Origin: Patescibacteria group bacterium
Lineage (GTDB): Bacteria > Patescibacteriota > Minisyncoccia > Minisyncoccales > GWA2-46-15
Direction: 5' to 3'
DNA: 7,921 nt
Assembly (NCBI GenBank): GCA_018895125.1
Contig: JAHIOR010000028.1
Location: 1-7,921, forward strand
The notes beneath the pieces were generated by a model, which was not told where the DNA came from, searched no databases, and saw only the letters and a list, made by a program, of their open reading frames with translations. This document shows, one piece after another, positions 1 through 5,102 of this stretch. Both the position numbers and the translations under genes were made by a program. The number at the start of each line of letters is the position of its first letter. The stretch's first letter is position 1.

Positions 1-72
1 GGAATAAAAATAACATCCTCCGCCTGTCTTAGCTAATGCATTAAACCAATATTGTTCTAATAAAAAATAAAA

Positions 73-1410
73 ATGATTAAAAAAATACTTTTCATTATTC
101 TTCTTATTAGTATTTTTATCGGCGCTGTCGCGGCCGAAACTGCGGTTGTCCAGGCGGCGGCAAAAGATCTTGAAATTGAATACCCAAACATCCCTCTGGC
201 CCAAACCCCGAATACAATAAAAACCCTGATTCCTGAATATATAAGATATGTCATGATTTTTGGCATGGTTTTCAGCGGCTTAATTATTTTTGGATCCTTA
301 TTATTTGCCGGCTTTCTCTACATGACCTCGTCCGGCAATCCCGCTGCCCTCAAAAACAGCAAAGACAGAATGTTTTCTGCTTTTCTGGGAATAATCATTT
401 TGCTTTCTTCTTATCTGATCCTTAACACGATCAATCCCAGCTTAATTGAATTGAAAATAAGTCCGCGAGCTTCTGTCAGAGGCGTTGTTTTTGTTAATGC
501 TGGCGGTGAAAGATACGAAACGCTGACAAGTGTTTCTGATTTCGACGCTACGCCCGTCTCTGCTCCTGTGACGGTAGAACTTTCCTCGGCAAACGTAGAG
601 GTGATTCCTTGCCGCGATATAAATAATTTTGATAGAGCCAACTGCGAAGGCTTGTATCCAACCATTGTCAATCCTCCGGCTTCATCTTCTTTTCCTTCGG
701 ATGCCAAAGCCGCCAAGCTGGTTTGGAAAATTCCCGGCGTTTATCTTTATGACGAAACAAATTATGGCGGCGAATTAAAAATCTATACCACTAGTCAAGG
801 AGCCTTAACTCACTTTAATGATAGAGCCGGGTCAATTAATTTTTTGAATCCTAAACCGCTATTTACTGGCGACAATCGACGCTTCGGCACTGTCCTTCAC
901 GAAAGCGAGGGTTTTGAAGGCAACTGTGAGTTTATATGGCAAGCTCAAGCTAACCTGGCTGACTTGGCCATGGGGATTACTTTGGATAACTGGAACAATG
1001 AAGCTGGATCAATAACTGTTTTTAAGCTCAAAAGCACAATGCCGTATGATGGAGGAGGAGTCAAATTCTATAAAGAACCGAATTATCAAAGCTCCACTCC
1101 CGATGAACTGACTTTTTATAAGAAAGAAATAAATTGGGTAACTTTTGCTGGTAAAGGAATGCCGAATAACGGCATTTACTCAATTAAAATTGACGGCGAT
1201 TATCTAGTCGCTATTGCCGAAAACAATGATGGCTCTGGCAAGTGCGAAATCTTCTTTAAAAGCGATTCCGACCTTAGCGACAATCCAATTGGTCAATGTA
1301 CTCTAATAGGACAGTGTTCCCCAGACTGCTGGGGATGGCCGCCATATTTCTGTCCTGTTTGCACTGGATCTTGCGCTTCCTCTTTTATGGTTATTCCTCT
1401 GGCATGGTAA
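73..1410 (+). CDS. Exported membrane protein: T4SS pilin-like N-terminus fused to beta/gamma-crystallin-like Greek-key motifs
   Basis: I know no named gene for this 445-residue protein. Residues 1-21 look like a signal peptide (lysines, a hydrophobic run, then AVAA). Two membrane helices follow at about 58-84 and 101-121, separated by GFLYMTSSGNPAALKNSKDR. This layout, with a small-residue-rich GFLYMTS..GN turn and a basic loop, matches the T4SS_pilin (VirB2/TrbC-like) family common in Parcubacteria. About 222-257 reads like a crystallin Greek key (VYLYDETNYGGELKIY, then FNDRAGSINF). A second lies at about 272-317 (TVLHESEGFEGNCEF, then NNEAGSITVF). Weaker third and fourth copies lie near 329-372 and 377-400. 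The tail 408-434 carries six cysteines (C-x5-C-x3-C-x7-C-x2-C-x3-C). The start is fixed by an in-frame TAA at 61-63, and no Shine-Dalgarno is visible. The 3' end overlaps jag by 20 bases. Inferred role: a membrane-anchored surface protein, possibly calcium-binding. The precise function is unknown. Confidence 0.85.
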   Translation: MIKKILFIILLISIFIGAVAAETAVVQAAAKDLEIEYPNIPLAQTPNTIKTLIPEYIRYVMIFGMVFSGLIIFGSLLFAGFLYMTSSGNPAALKNSKDRMFSAFLGIIILLSSYLILNTINPSLIELKISPRASVRGVVFVNAGGERYETLTSVSDFDATPVSAPVTVELSSANVEVIPCRDINNFDRANCEGLYPTIVNPPASSSFPSDAKAAKLVWKIPGVYLYDETNYGGELKIYTTSQGALTHFNDRAGSINFLNPKPLFTGDNRRFGTVLHESEGFEGNCEFIWQAQANLADLAMGITLDNWNNEAGSITVFKLKSTMPYDGGGVKFYKEPNYQSSTPDELTFYKKEINWVTFAGKGMPNNGIYSIKIDGDYLVAIAENNDGSGKCEIFFKSDSDLSDNPIGQCTLIGQCSPDCWGWPPYFCPVCTGSCASSFMVIPLAW

Positions 1411-1885
1411 TCTCTGATCGATCAGCTGGCCTTAATTTTATTACTACTCTTCTTTCTGTCCCCTGGCCCAAGCTTTCAGTAACAACATCTGTCCTATCGC
1501 TAAGAGCAAGGTGGATTATTCTTCTGTCTTGGGAAAGCATTGGCAAAAGCTCTGTGTCTTGTTTGGTTAAAACCACTTCGTCAGCCATAATATTAGCCAG
1601 CTCTTTCAGATAACTGGCTTTTTTACTTTTATAGTCATTAATGTCTAAGTCGAAAAGAATGTCTGAACCGATCTTCTTTCTTAAGATCAACCTCAAAAGG
1701 TATTGAATTTCAGATAAAGTTTGGCCGTTTTCTCCAATCAATAGCTGAGGCGATTCTGTTTCTATATTCACCTTAAAAGATTCTCCTTCAACTTTTTCTT
1801 CTTTAATCTCTACTGCTATTGTTGCCTTATTAAAAAAGTCTTTAACAATATTTTTAATTATCTCTTGTTGTTCTTTTAAAATCAT
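1391..1885 (-). CDS. jag: Jag/KhpB-family RNA-binding protein (KH + R3H domains)
   Basis: This is a cytoplasmic RNA-binding protein of the Jag (KhpB/EloR) family. In Firmicutes the family works with KhpA in post-transcriptional control of cell elongation and division. The 164 residues show a KH-like domain with the GxxG-type loop IGENGQT at 50-56, followed by LSEIQYLLRLILRK. A C-terminal R3H domain has the R-x-x-x-H motif (R121 to H125 in RRIIHLAL), followed by DVVTESLGQGTERRVVI at 133-149, a very typical Jag ending. The separate Jag-N domain found in longer homologues is absent, so this is the short form. The ATG overlaps the yidC stop as ATGA, which implies translational coupling as the last gene of rpmH-rnpA-yidC-jag. 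The last codons run into the convergent gene at 73-1410. I saw no terminator after it. Confidence 0.93.
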   Translation of the reverse strand: MILKEQQEIIKNIVKDFFNKATIAVEIKEEKVEGESFKVNIETESPQLLIGENGQTLSEIQYLLRLILRKKIGSDILFDLDINDYKSKKASYLKELANIMADEVVLTKQDTELLPMLSQDRRIIHLALSDRTDVVTESLGQGTERRVVIKLRPADRSEITMPEE

Positions 1886-2589
1886 TTTTTTAGAGTAGGT
1901 TTATTTAAAGCATACTGCTGCCAAACACTAAAAACCGAGGTCGCCAGCCAATAAAGGCCAAGGGCCGAGGGAAGCTTTAAAAGAATGAAAACCGTTAAAA
2001 TTGGAAAGAGATATATCATTTGTTTTTGCAAAGCGGCTGACATCTTTTCTTTCATATCTCCGCTATCCTTATTCTTTTTAAGCGCGTTGGGAAGCATTAA
2101 AGTTTGAACCAGCTGAGCAATTCCAGCTAAAACAGCTAAAATAACGTTTGGCTGAGAAAGATCAATGCCTAAAAACAGGGGACTGATTACTTCTGGCTTA
2201 CTGATAAAGCTATAGACATGATTTTCTTGAGACCAAAGGCCATGCCAAAAAAGCTGGTAAAGAGCGATTAAAACCGGCAGTTGTATTAAAATTGGGACTA
2301 TTGGTCCCAAGGGACTGACTTTCTCTCTTTTAAATATTTCTGAAACCGCTTGGGCTTGTTTCTCGGGATTATCTTTATACTTTTTTTGAACGCTTTTAAG
2401 CTCTGATTGAATCCCAGCCATGATCTGCTGCAATCTAAATGCTTTAGCATTAAGAGGCAGGGTTAAAAGCTTGATAAGCCCGGTCAGGATAATAACCGAA
2501 AGGCCCAGGTTTGGCAGCAAGCTGTAAATAAAAATTAAAGCGTTGAAAAGGGGTTGATAAATGAGAAGTTGAAATAATTGACTGATCAT
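1882..2589 (-). CDS. yidC: YidC/Oxa1/SpoIIIJ membrane protein insertase
   Basis: YidC inserts and folds inner-membrane proteins, alone or with SecYEG. This 235-residue protein is the short form without the large periplasmic domain of Gram-negative YidC. Membrane segments lie at about 15-45, 94-115, 147-166 and 191-228 (the last probably two helices). Between the first two sits the charged cytoplasmic hairpin IQSELKSVQKKYKDNPEKQAQ (60-80). The family features LGPIVPILIQLPVLIALYQLF (94-114) and LPSALGLYWLATSVFSVWQQY (206-226) are clear. The conserved positive residue of the hydrophilic groove in the first helix, usually Arg, appears to be Lys40 (ILTGLIKLLTLPL). No lipobox or cleavable signal peptide is evident. 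The gene starts 7 bases after rnpA, and its TGA stop overlaps the jag ATG by 4 bases, so it is surely co-transcribed with both. Confidence 0.95.
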   Translation of the reverse strand: MISQLFQLLIYQPLFNALIFIYSLLPNLGLSVIILTGLIKLLTLPLNAKAFRLQQIMAGIQSELKSVQKKYKDNPEKQAQAVSEIFKREKVSPLGPIVPILIQLPVLIALYQLFWHGLWSQENHVYSFISKPEVISPLFLGIDLSQPNVILAVLAGIAQLVQTLMLPNALKKNKDSGDMKEKMSAALQKQMIYLFPILTVFILLKLPSALGLYWLATSVFSVWQQYALNKPTLKK

Positions 2590-2596
2590 TTTATCT

Positions 2597-2938
2597 TCAT
2601 TTTAAAAGCTTAGCTTGAGCCAGAAGAATTTCTATTTGTTTGCCCACTTCAACTGATTTATATTTTTCTATTCCCGATCTGGCGATAATTACAATGTCTT
2701 TGCCCGGTTTGATTAAGGCAAGTCTTTGTTGAAGCTGCTCTCTTAGTTTCCTCCTTACTTTATTTCTTAGGGTTGCTTTTTTAAAACTCTTTTTAGCTGC
2801 CAGGAAACCGAAACGACTGTTTTGCTCCGAGTTGTCAATGAATTTTATAGCCACCAGCCCACTGCTATGGGATTTGCCTTTTTTCAAAAGAAACTCAAAG
2901 TCGCTTTTCTTCTTTAAGCGATAAGGGCTGGGAAGCAT
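2597..2938 (-). CDS. rnpA: Ribonuclease P protein component
   Basis: RnpA is the small basic protein cofactor of RNase P. It binds the catalytic RNA and the 5' leader of precursor tRNAs during 5' maturation. The 113-residue length is normal. The N-terminus MLPSPYRLKKKSDFEFLLKKG matches the family opening (YRL, then a phenylalanine-rich helix). FGFLAAKKSFKKA (43-55) leads into the diagnostic RNR-type helix RNKVRRKLRE at 58-67. The central acidic and hydrophobic strand PGKDIVIIARSG (78-89) is also typical. It starts one base after the rpmH stop, the classic rpmH-rnpA pairing, so both proteins come from one message. The RNase P RNA gene is not in this window. Confidence 0.95.
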   Translation of the reverse strand: MLPSPYRLKKKSDFEFLLKKGKSHSSGLVAIKFIDNSEQNSRFGFLAAKKSFKKATLRNKVRRKLREQLQQRLALIKPGKDIVIIARSGIEKYKSVEVGKQIEILLAQAKLLK

Positions 2939-2939
2939 C

Positions 2940-3074
2940 TTAAACAGTTAACTTAGTCCTTTTCTTACGGCGTCGCGTACTAATAATTCTTTTGCCCCCT
3001 GGAGTCTTGCTTCTTTTTAAAAACCCATGGGTTCGCTTTCTTTTCCTCTTTTTTGGCTTGTATGTTTCTGACAT
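2940..3074 (-). CDS. rpmH: Large ribosomal subunit protein bL34
   Basis: bL34 is a tiny, very basic 50S protein that packs against 23S rRNA. I place the start at the ATG at 3074, giving 44 residues that begin MSETYKPKKRKRKRTHGF and end RRKKRTKLTV. This is the usual bL34 length and matches the family pattern TYQPKKRKRKRxHGF...GGRRxxxxRRxKGRxxLTx. The open frame reaches back to 3137, but the extra 21 residues have no counterpart in the family. No Shine-Dalgarno stands before the ATG. It is the first gene of the minus-strand operon rpmH-rnpA-yidC-jag and is divergent from dnaA, the common bacterial origin layout. I could not pick a convincing promoter for this strand. Confidence 0.95.
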   Translation of the reverse strand: MSETYKPKKRKRKRTHGFLKRSKTPGGKRIISTRRRKKRTKLTV

Positions 3075-3194
3075 AATTAATGTTTTAAATGATAAATGGT
3101 CATCAACTAGTTTAACAAATTTTGCATTATTAAACAACTTGACTTATTTTATTCTTAAAGATTTGCCTAAATATTAAGCCATCTCTTTTAACTG

Positions 3195-3226
3195 TTATTC
3201 CACGTCTTATCCACATGTTATTGCCA
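3195..3226 (+). promoter_or_regulatory. DnaA box cluster upstream of dnaA (one perfect box)
   Basis: TTATCCACA at 3207-3215 is a perfect match to the consensus DnaA box. Two weaker box-like 9-mers in the same direction lie beside it: TTATTCCAC (3195-3203) and TTATTGCCA (3218-3226). Their starts are 12 and 11 bases apart, close to one helical turn. That spacing is compatible with side-by-side DnaA binding, though the flanking matches are poor alone. The cluster lies about 45 bases upstream of the dnaA -35 element. It could serve autoregulation of dnaA, an upstream origin arm, or both. Confidence 0.75.
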
Positions 3227-3259
3227 GGTGTTAACAACTTAATCTTGTTTTGGCCATTT

Positions 3260-3288
3260 TTGCTATTCAATGGGGTAAAAGATATAAT
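3260..3288 (+). promoter_or_regulatory. Sigma70-type promoter for dnaA
   Basis: A perfect -10 hexamer TATAAT lies at 3283-3288. A -35-like TTGCTA (four of six matches to TTGACA) lies at 3260-3265, exactly 17 bases away. Transcription would begin near 3295. That leaves a leader of about 38 bases to the first ATG at 3333 and about 134 bases to the ATG at 3429. It is the best promoter match I found in the rpmH-dnaA gap, and it points toward dnaA. Confidence 0.75.
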
Positions 3289-3308
3289 AAACTATTCAAA
3301 AAATCGAT

Positions 3309-3428
3309 AATCAGCTTAAACCAACAGACAAAATGACACCTAAACCAATAGGTGAAATGACACCTAAGCTAACAGGTGAAATGACGCCTAAACTAACAGG
3401 TGAAATGACACCTAAACTAACAGGTGAA
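3309..3428 (+). repeat. 24-base tandem repeats at the 5' end of dnaA (four copies plus a degenerate fifth)
   Basis: Four head-to-tail 24-base units occupy 3333-3356, 3357-3380, 3381-3404 and 3405-3428. They differ by only a few bases and encode MTPKPIGE followed by three copies of MTPKLTGE. Each ends AGGTGAA directly before the next ATG and begins ATGACACCT (ATGACGCCT in unit 3). The 24 bases before the first unit (3309-3332) are a degraded fifth copy: 14 of the last 18 bases match unit 1 (TTAAACCAACAG region). A unit length divisible by three keeps every ATG in the dnaA frame. The degenerate copy reaching into the untranslated leader suggests the array grew by slippage from sequence around an original start codon. 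Confidence 0.92.
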
Positions 3429-4787
3429 ATGACAAACGAAGAGCTTTGGCAAACTGTCCTCGCTCAAATTCAACTGTCTATTTCTCCTGCCAGCTTTGCT
3501 ACTTGGTTTAGGCAAACCTCGATTGTTTCTCAAGAAAACGGAGAAATCGTTATTTCTGTTCCAAGTTCTTTTTCAAAAGAATGGTTAAAAAGCAAATATC
3601 ATAAATTGATTGGTAAAATCATTGATGAACAAAAAAGAGGCGTCAGGGAAATAAAATATATCATAGGAGTTCCGTCATTAATAATAAAACCTGTCCCTGA
3701 TAGAAAAATTAACCAAACGCCGTCTGTCGAACAACTTGATTTCCAAGAGCTAAAAGTTGATAGGGACACTAATCTTAACCCTCGCTATGTTTTTGATAAT
3801 TTTATTGTCGGTTCATTCAATGAATTAGCTCATGCTGCTGCTACGGCCGTCGCCAAAGCTCCTGGCCAGGCATATAATCCTTTATTTATTTATGGAGGGG
3901 TCGGCCTAGGAAAAACTCATTTATTACAGGCTATTGGCAACGAAATTAATAAGGGGTCAGCTAAAAAAAACATCAGGTATATGCCGGCAGAAAGATTTAC
4001 CTCAGAAATAGTCAACGCTATCAGAAATCACCAGATCGAAACCTTAAAGATTAAATTTCAAAGAATAGATATCTTTATTATCGACGATGTTCAATTCTTG
4101 GCTGGAAAAGAAAAAACCCAGGAAGAATTTTTTCATCTTTTTAATTCCCTTTATGAAAAAAATAAGCAAATTATTCTTTCTTCAGATCGTCCCCCTAAGG
4201 CCATTGCCTCATTAACTGAAAGATTAAGATCTCGTTTTGAAGGCGGCATGATTGCCGATATTAGTTTACCGGATGTGGAAACCAGAATTGCCATTTTAAA
4301 GACAAAGATTTCTGAAAAGAAAGTGGAAATTTCAGAAGAGATAATAAATTATACTGCTAATACAATCCAAAAGAATATCCGTGAATTGGAAGGGGCTCTT
4401 AATCGGCTGATAACCCATCAAAAAATCTACAACAAACCTCTAACCATGGAAGTTGCTAAAAGCTTGCTCAGCAGCTTTGCAGCCGTATCCCCTAAAATAT
4501 CTTCTCCTAAGAAAATTGTTCAAACGGTAAGCGATTTTTACGATCTTAAGGAAAAAGAGGTTTTTGAAGTGACAAGAAAAAAAGAAGTTGTTAAACCGCG
4601 ACAAATAGTCATGTTTCTTCTTCGAGAAGAACTAAACTATTCTTTCCCGGCCATTGGCAGGGTTTTTAGGGGCAAAGATCATACTACGGCCATTCATGCT
4701 TTTAAAAAAATTAAGAATGAAATAAACAAAAGCGATGATTTTGCCGAAGAGATAAATTTAATAAAAAAGAAGCTTTATGGGCTGTAA
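3333..4787 (+). CDS. dnaA: Chromosomal replication initiator protein DnaA
   Basis: DnaA binds boxes in oriC as an ATP-driven filament, melts the AT-rich element and loads the replicative helicase. Numbering from 3333 (484 residues), domain I runs from about 33 (MTNEELWQTVLAQIQLSISPASFATWF). A short linker follows, then the AAA+ domain with NPRYVFDNFIVG (149-160), Walker A GGVGLGKT (188-195), Walker B IFIIDD (247-252), sensor 1 IILSSDRPP (280-288), box VII LTERLRSRFEGG (294-305) and sensor 2 RELEGALNRL (350-359). Domain IV carries the DnaA signature IGRVFRGKDHTTAIHAFKKI (441-460). The start is uncertain. I give the full open frame, but residues 1-32 are four MTPKLTGE-like repeats foreign to the family. 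The ATG at 3429 is where homologues begin and has AGGTGA before it, so a 452-residue product is my preferred form. The ATG at 3333 lacks a Shine-Dalgarno. Confidence 0.97.
   Translation: MTPKPIGEMTPKLTGEMTPKLTGEMTPKLTGEMTNEELWQTVLAQIQLSISPASFATWFRQTSIVSQENGEIVISVPSSFSKEWLKSKYHKLIGKIIDEQKRGVREIKYIIGVPSLIIKPVPDRKINQTPSVEQLDFQELKVDRDTNLNPRYVFDNFIVGSFNELAHAAATAVAKAPGQAYNPLFIYGGVGLGKTHLLQAIGNEINKGSAKKNIRYMPAERFTSEIVNAIRNHQIETLKIKFQRIDIFIIDDVQFLAGKEKTQEEFFHLFNSLYEKNKQIILSSDRPPKAIASLTERLRSRFEGGMIADISLPDVETRIAILKTKISEKKVEISEEIINYTANTIQKNIRELEGALNRLITHQKIYNKPLTMEVAKSLLSSFAAVSPKISSPKKIVQTVSDFYDLKEKEVFEVTRKKEVVKPRQIVMFLLREELNYSFPAIGRVFRGKDHTTAIHAFKKIKNEINKSDDFAEEINLIKKKLYGL
3422..3431 (+). promoter_or_regulatory. 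Ribosome binding site favouring the dnaA start at 3429
   Basis: AGGTGA at 3422-3427 is complementary to UCACCU near the 16S rRNA 3' end, the extended part of the Shine-Dalgarno pairing, and sits one base before ATG 3429. Measured from the AGG core the gap is about four bases, short but usable. The same motif precedes the ATGs at 3357, 3381 and 3405 but not 3333. This one is the last in the series, precedes the family-standard N-terminus, and alone has no CACCT directly after its ATG. Confidence 0.55.
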
Positions 4788-4798
4788 AAACTGTTAGT

Positions 4799-4828
4799 TT
4801 CTTGTGAAATTAATTCTTGTGGAATTAA
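4799..4828. repeat. Tandem 15-base repeat just after dnaA
   Basis: TTCTTGTGAAATTAA (4799-4813) is followed at once by TTCTTGTGGAATTAA (4814-4828), differing at one base. On the minus strand the units read TTAATTTCACAAG and TTAATTCCACAAG. The second contains CCACA, the conserved half of a DnaA box, but neither unit matches the full nine-base consensus. They may be weak initiator sites in the origin. Confidence 0.8.
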
Positions 4829-4897
4829 TGTTAAATCAACCGGGATATCTTCTGAACAAAAACAGTCGATCTAGAACCGTTTCATAAATAGCAGAAT

Positions 4898-4929
4898 ATT
4901 GATTACAAGTTATTCACAGATTAATCAAT
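4898..4929 (+). promoter_or_regulatory. Consensus DnaA box centred in an inverted repeat
   Basis: TTATTCACA at 4910-4918 matches the DnaA box consensus TTATNCACA. It is flanked by ATTGATTA (4898-4905) and its exact reverse complement TAATCAAT (4922-4929). The centre of symmetry falls almost exactly on the middle of the box. The right arm, read as TTAATCAAT (4921-4929), occurs again as a tandem pair at 5078-5095. Confidence 0.8.
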
Positions 4930-5000
4930 CCTTTTTACGGGCTAGAATAACAGCTTGTTCAAAGGAGAATAGAGCCGAAAGAAATGATTAAAGCCCTCTA

Positions 5001-5060
5001 TAACAATAACAACTAGTTATATATTAATATATTAATTAATTACTAAAATTATGAAAATTC
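5001..5060. other. Very AT-rich stretch, candidate DNA unwinding element
   Basis: Between 5017 and 5059, 41 of 43 bases are A or T; only C5043 and G5053 break the run. It includes the 14-base palindrome ATATATTAATATAT (5019-5032) and TTAATTAATTA (5032-5042). It lies about 100 bases from the DnaA box at 4910 and just before dnaN, where an unwinding element would be expected. The assignment rests on composition and place alone. Confidence 0.6.
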
Positions 5061-5077
5061 ATTCTGAATTTACAGAC

Positions 5078-5095
5078 TTAATCAATTTAATCAAT
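5078..5095. repeat. Tandem TTAATCAAT repeat touching the dnaN start
   Basis: Two exact copies of TTAATCAAT (5078-5086 and 5087-5095) run head to tail, and the second overlaps the ATG at 5094. A third exact copy lies at 4921-4929 beside the DnaA box, and an inverted near-copy lies at 4898-4906. Four occurrences of a 9-mer within 200 bases of an AT-rich origin may be a protein site or simple compositional bias. Confidence 0.6.
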
Positions 5096-5102
5096 GTATA
5101 AA

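Larger units (their letters stand above)
4788..5102. other. dnaA-dnaN intergenic region, probable oriC core
   Basis: These 315 bases hold no credible gene. From left to right they contain a tandem 15-base repeat (4799-4828), a consensus DnaA box inside an inverted repeat (4898-4929), a stretch with no recognised element (4930-5000), an extremely AT-rich run (5001-5060), and two tandem TTAATCAAT copies abutting dnaN (5078-5095). Box plus AT-rich run in the dnaA-dnaN gap is a standard bacterial oriC arrangement. Only one consensus box is present here, with another upstream of dnaA, so the origin may be bipartite. I found no clear dnaN promoter and no dnaA terminator, so dnaN may be read from the dnaA promoter. 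Confidence 0.7.

Noticed and set aside
1..72. Promoter or gene end upstream of the exported-protein gene
   Set aside because: TCTAAT at 56-61 is a weak -10 without a matching -35, and no coding frame is recognisable in so short a stretch.
1318..1335. Seven-base-pair hairpin TCCCCAG/CTGGGGA as a terminator for the jag operon
   Set aside because: Neither strand has a T tract after it and it lies inside coding sequence; probably chance.
1296..1613. Plus-strand 105-residue open frame
   Set aside because: It lies across the end of the exported-protein gene and antisense to the well-conserved R3H part of jag, so it is a shadow.
1882..1884. Reading TGA as glycine, as in Absconditabacteria and Gracilibacteria
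   Set aside because: TGA ends yidC and the penicillin-binding protein exactly where the families end, and no conserved gene here has an internal TGA.
3075..3137. 21-residue N-terminal extension of rpmH (start at 3137)
   Set aside because: bL34 proteins are about 44 residues and start near the TYKPKKRKRKR motif; the extension is unlike the family.
3333..3428. Possible CRISPR array because of regular direct repeats
   Set aside because: The 24-base units are contiguous with no spacers, are in frame with dnaA, and no cas gene is present.
4984..5016. Tiny open frame MIKALYNNNN with AAAGGAG upstream (4961-4967)
   Set aside because: The Shine-Dalgarno-like motif is 16 bases from the ATG, too far, and the peptide is low-complexity origin sequence.
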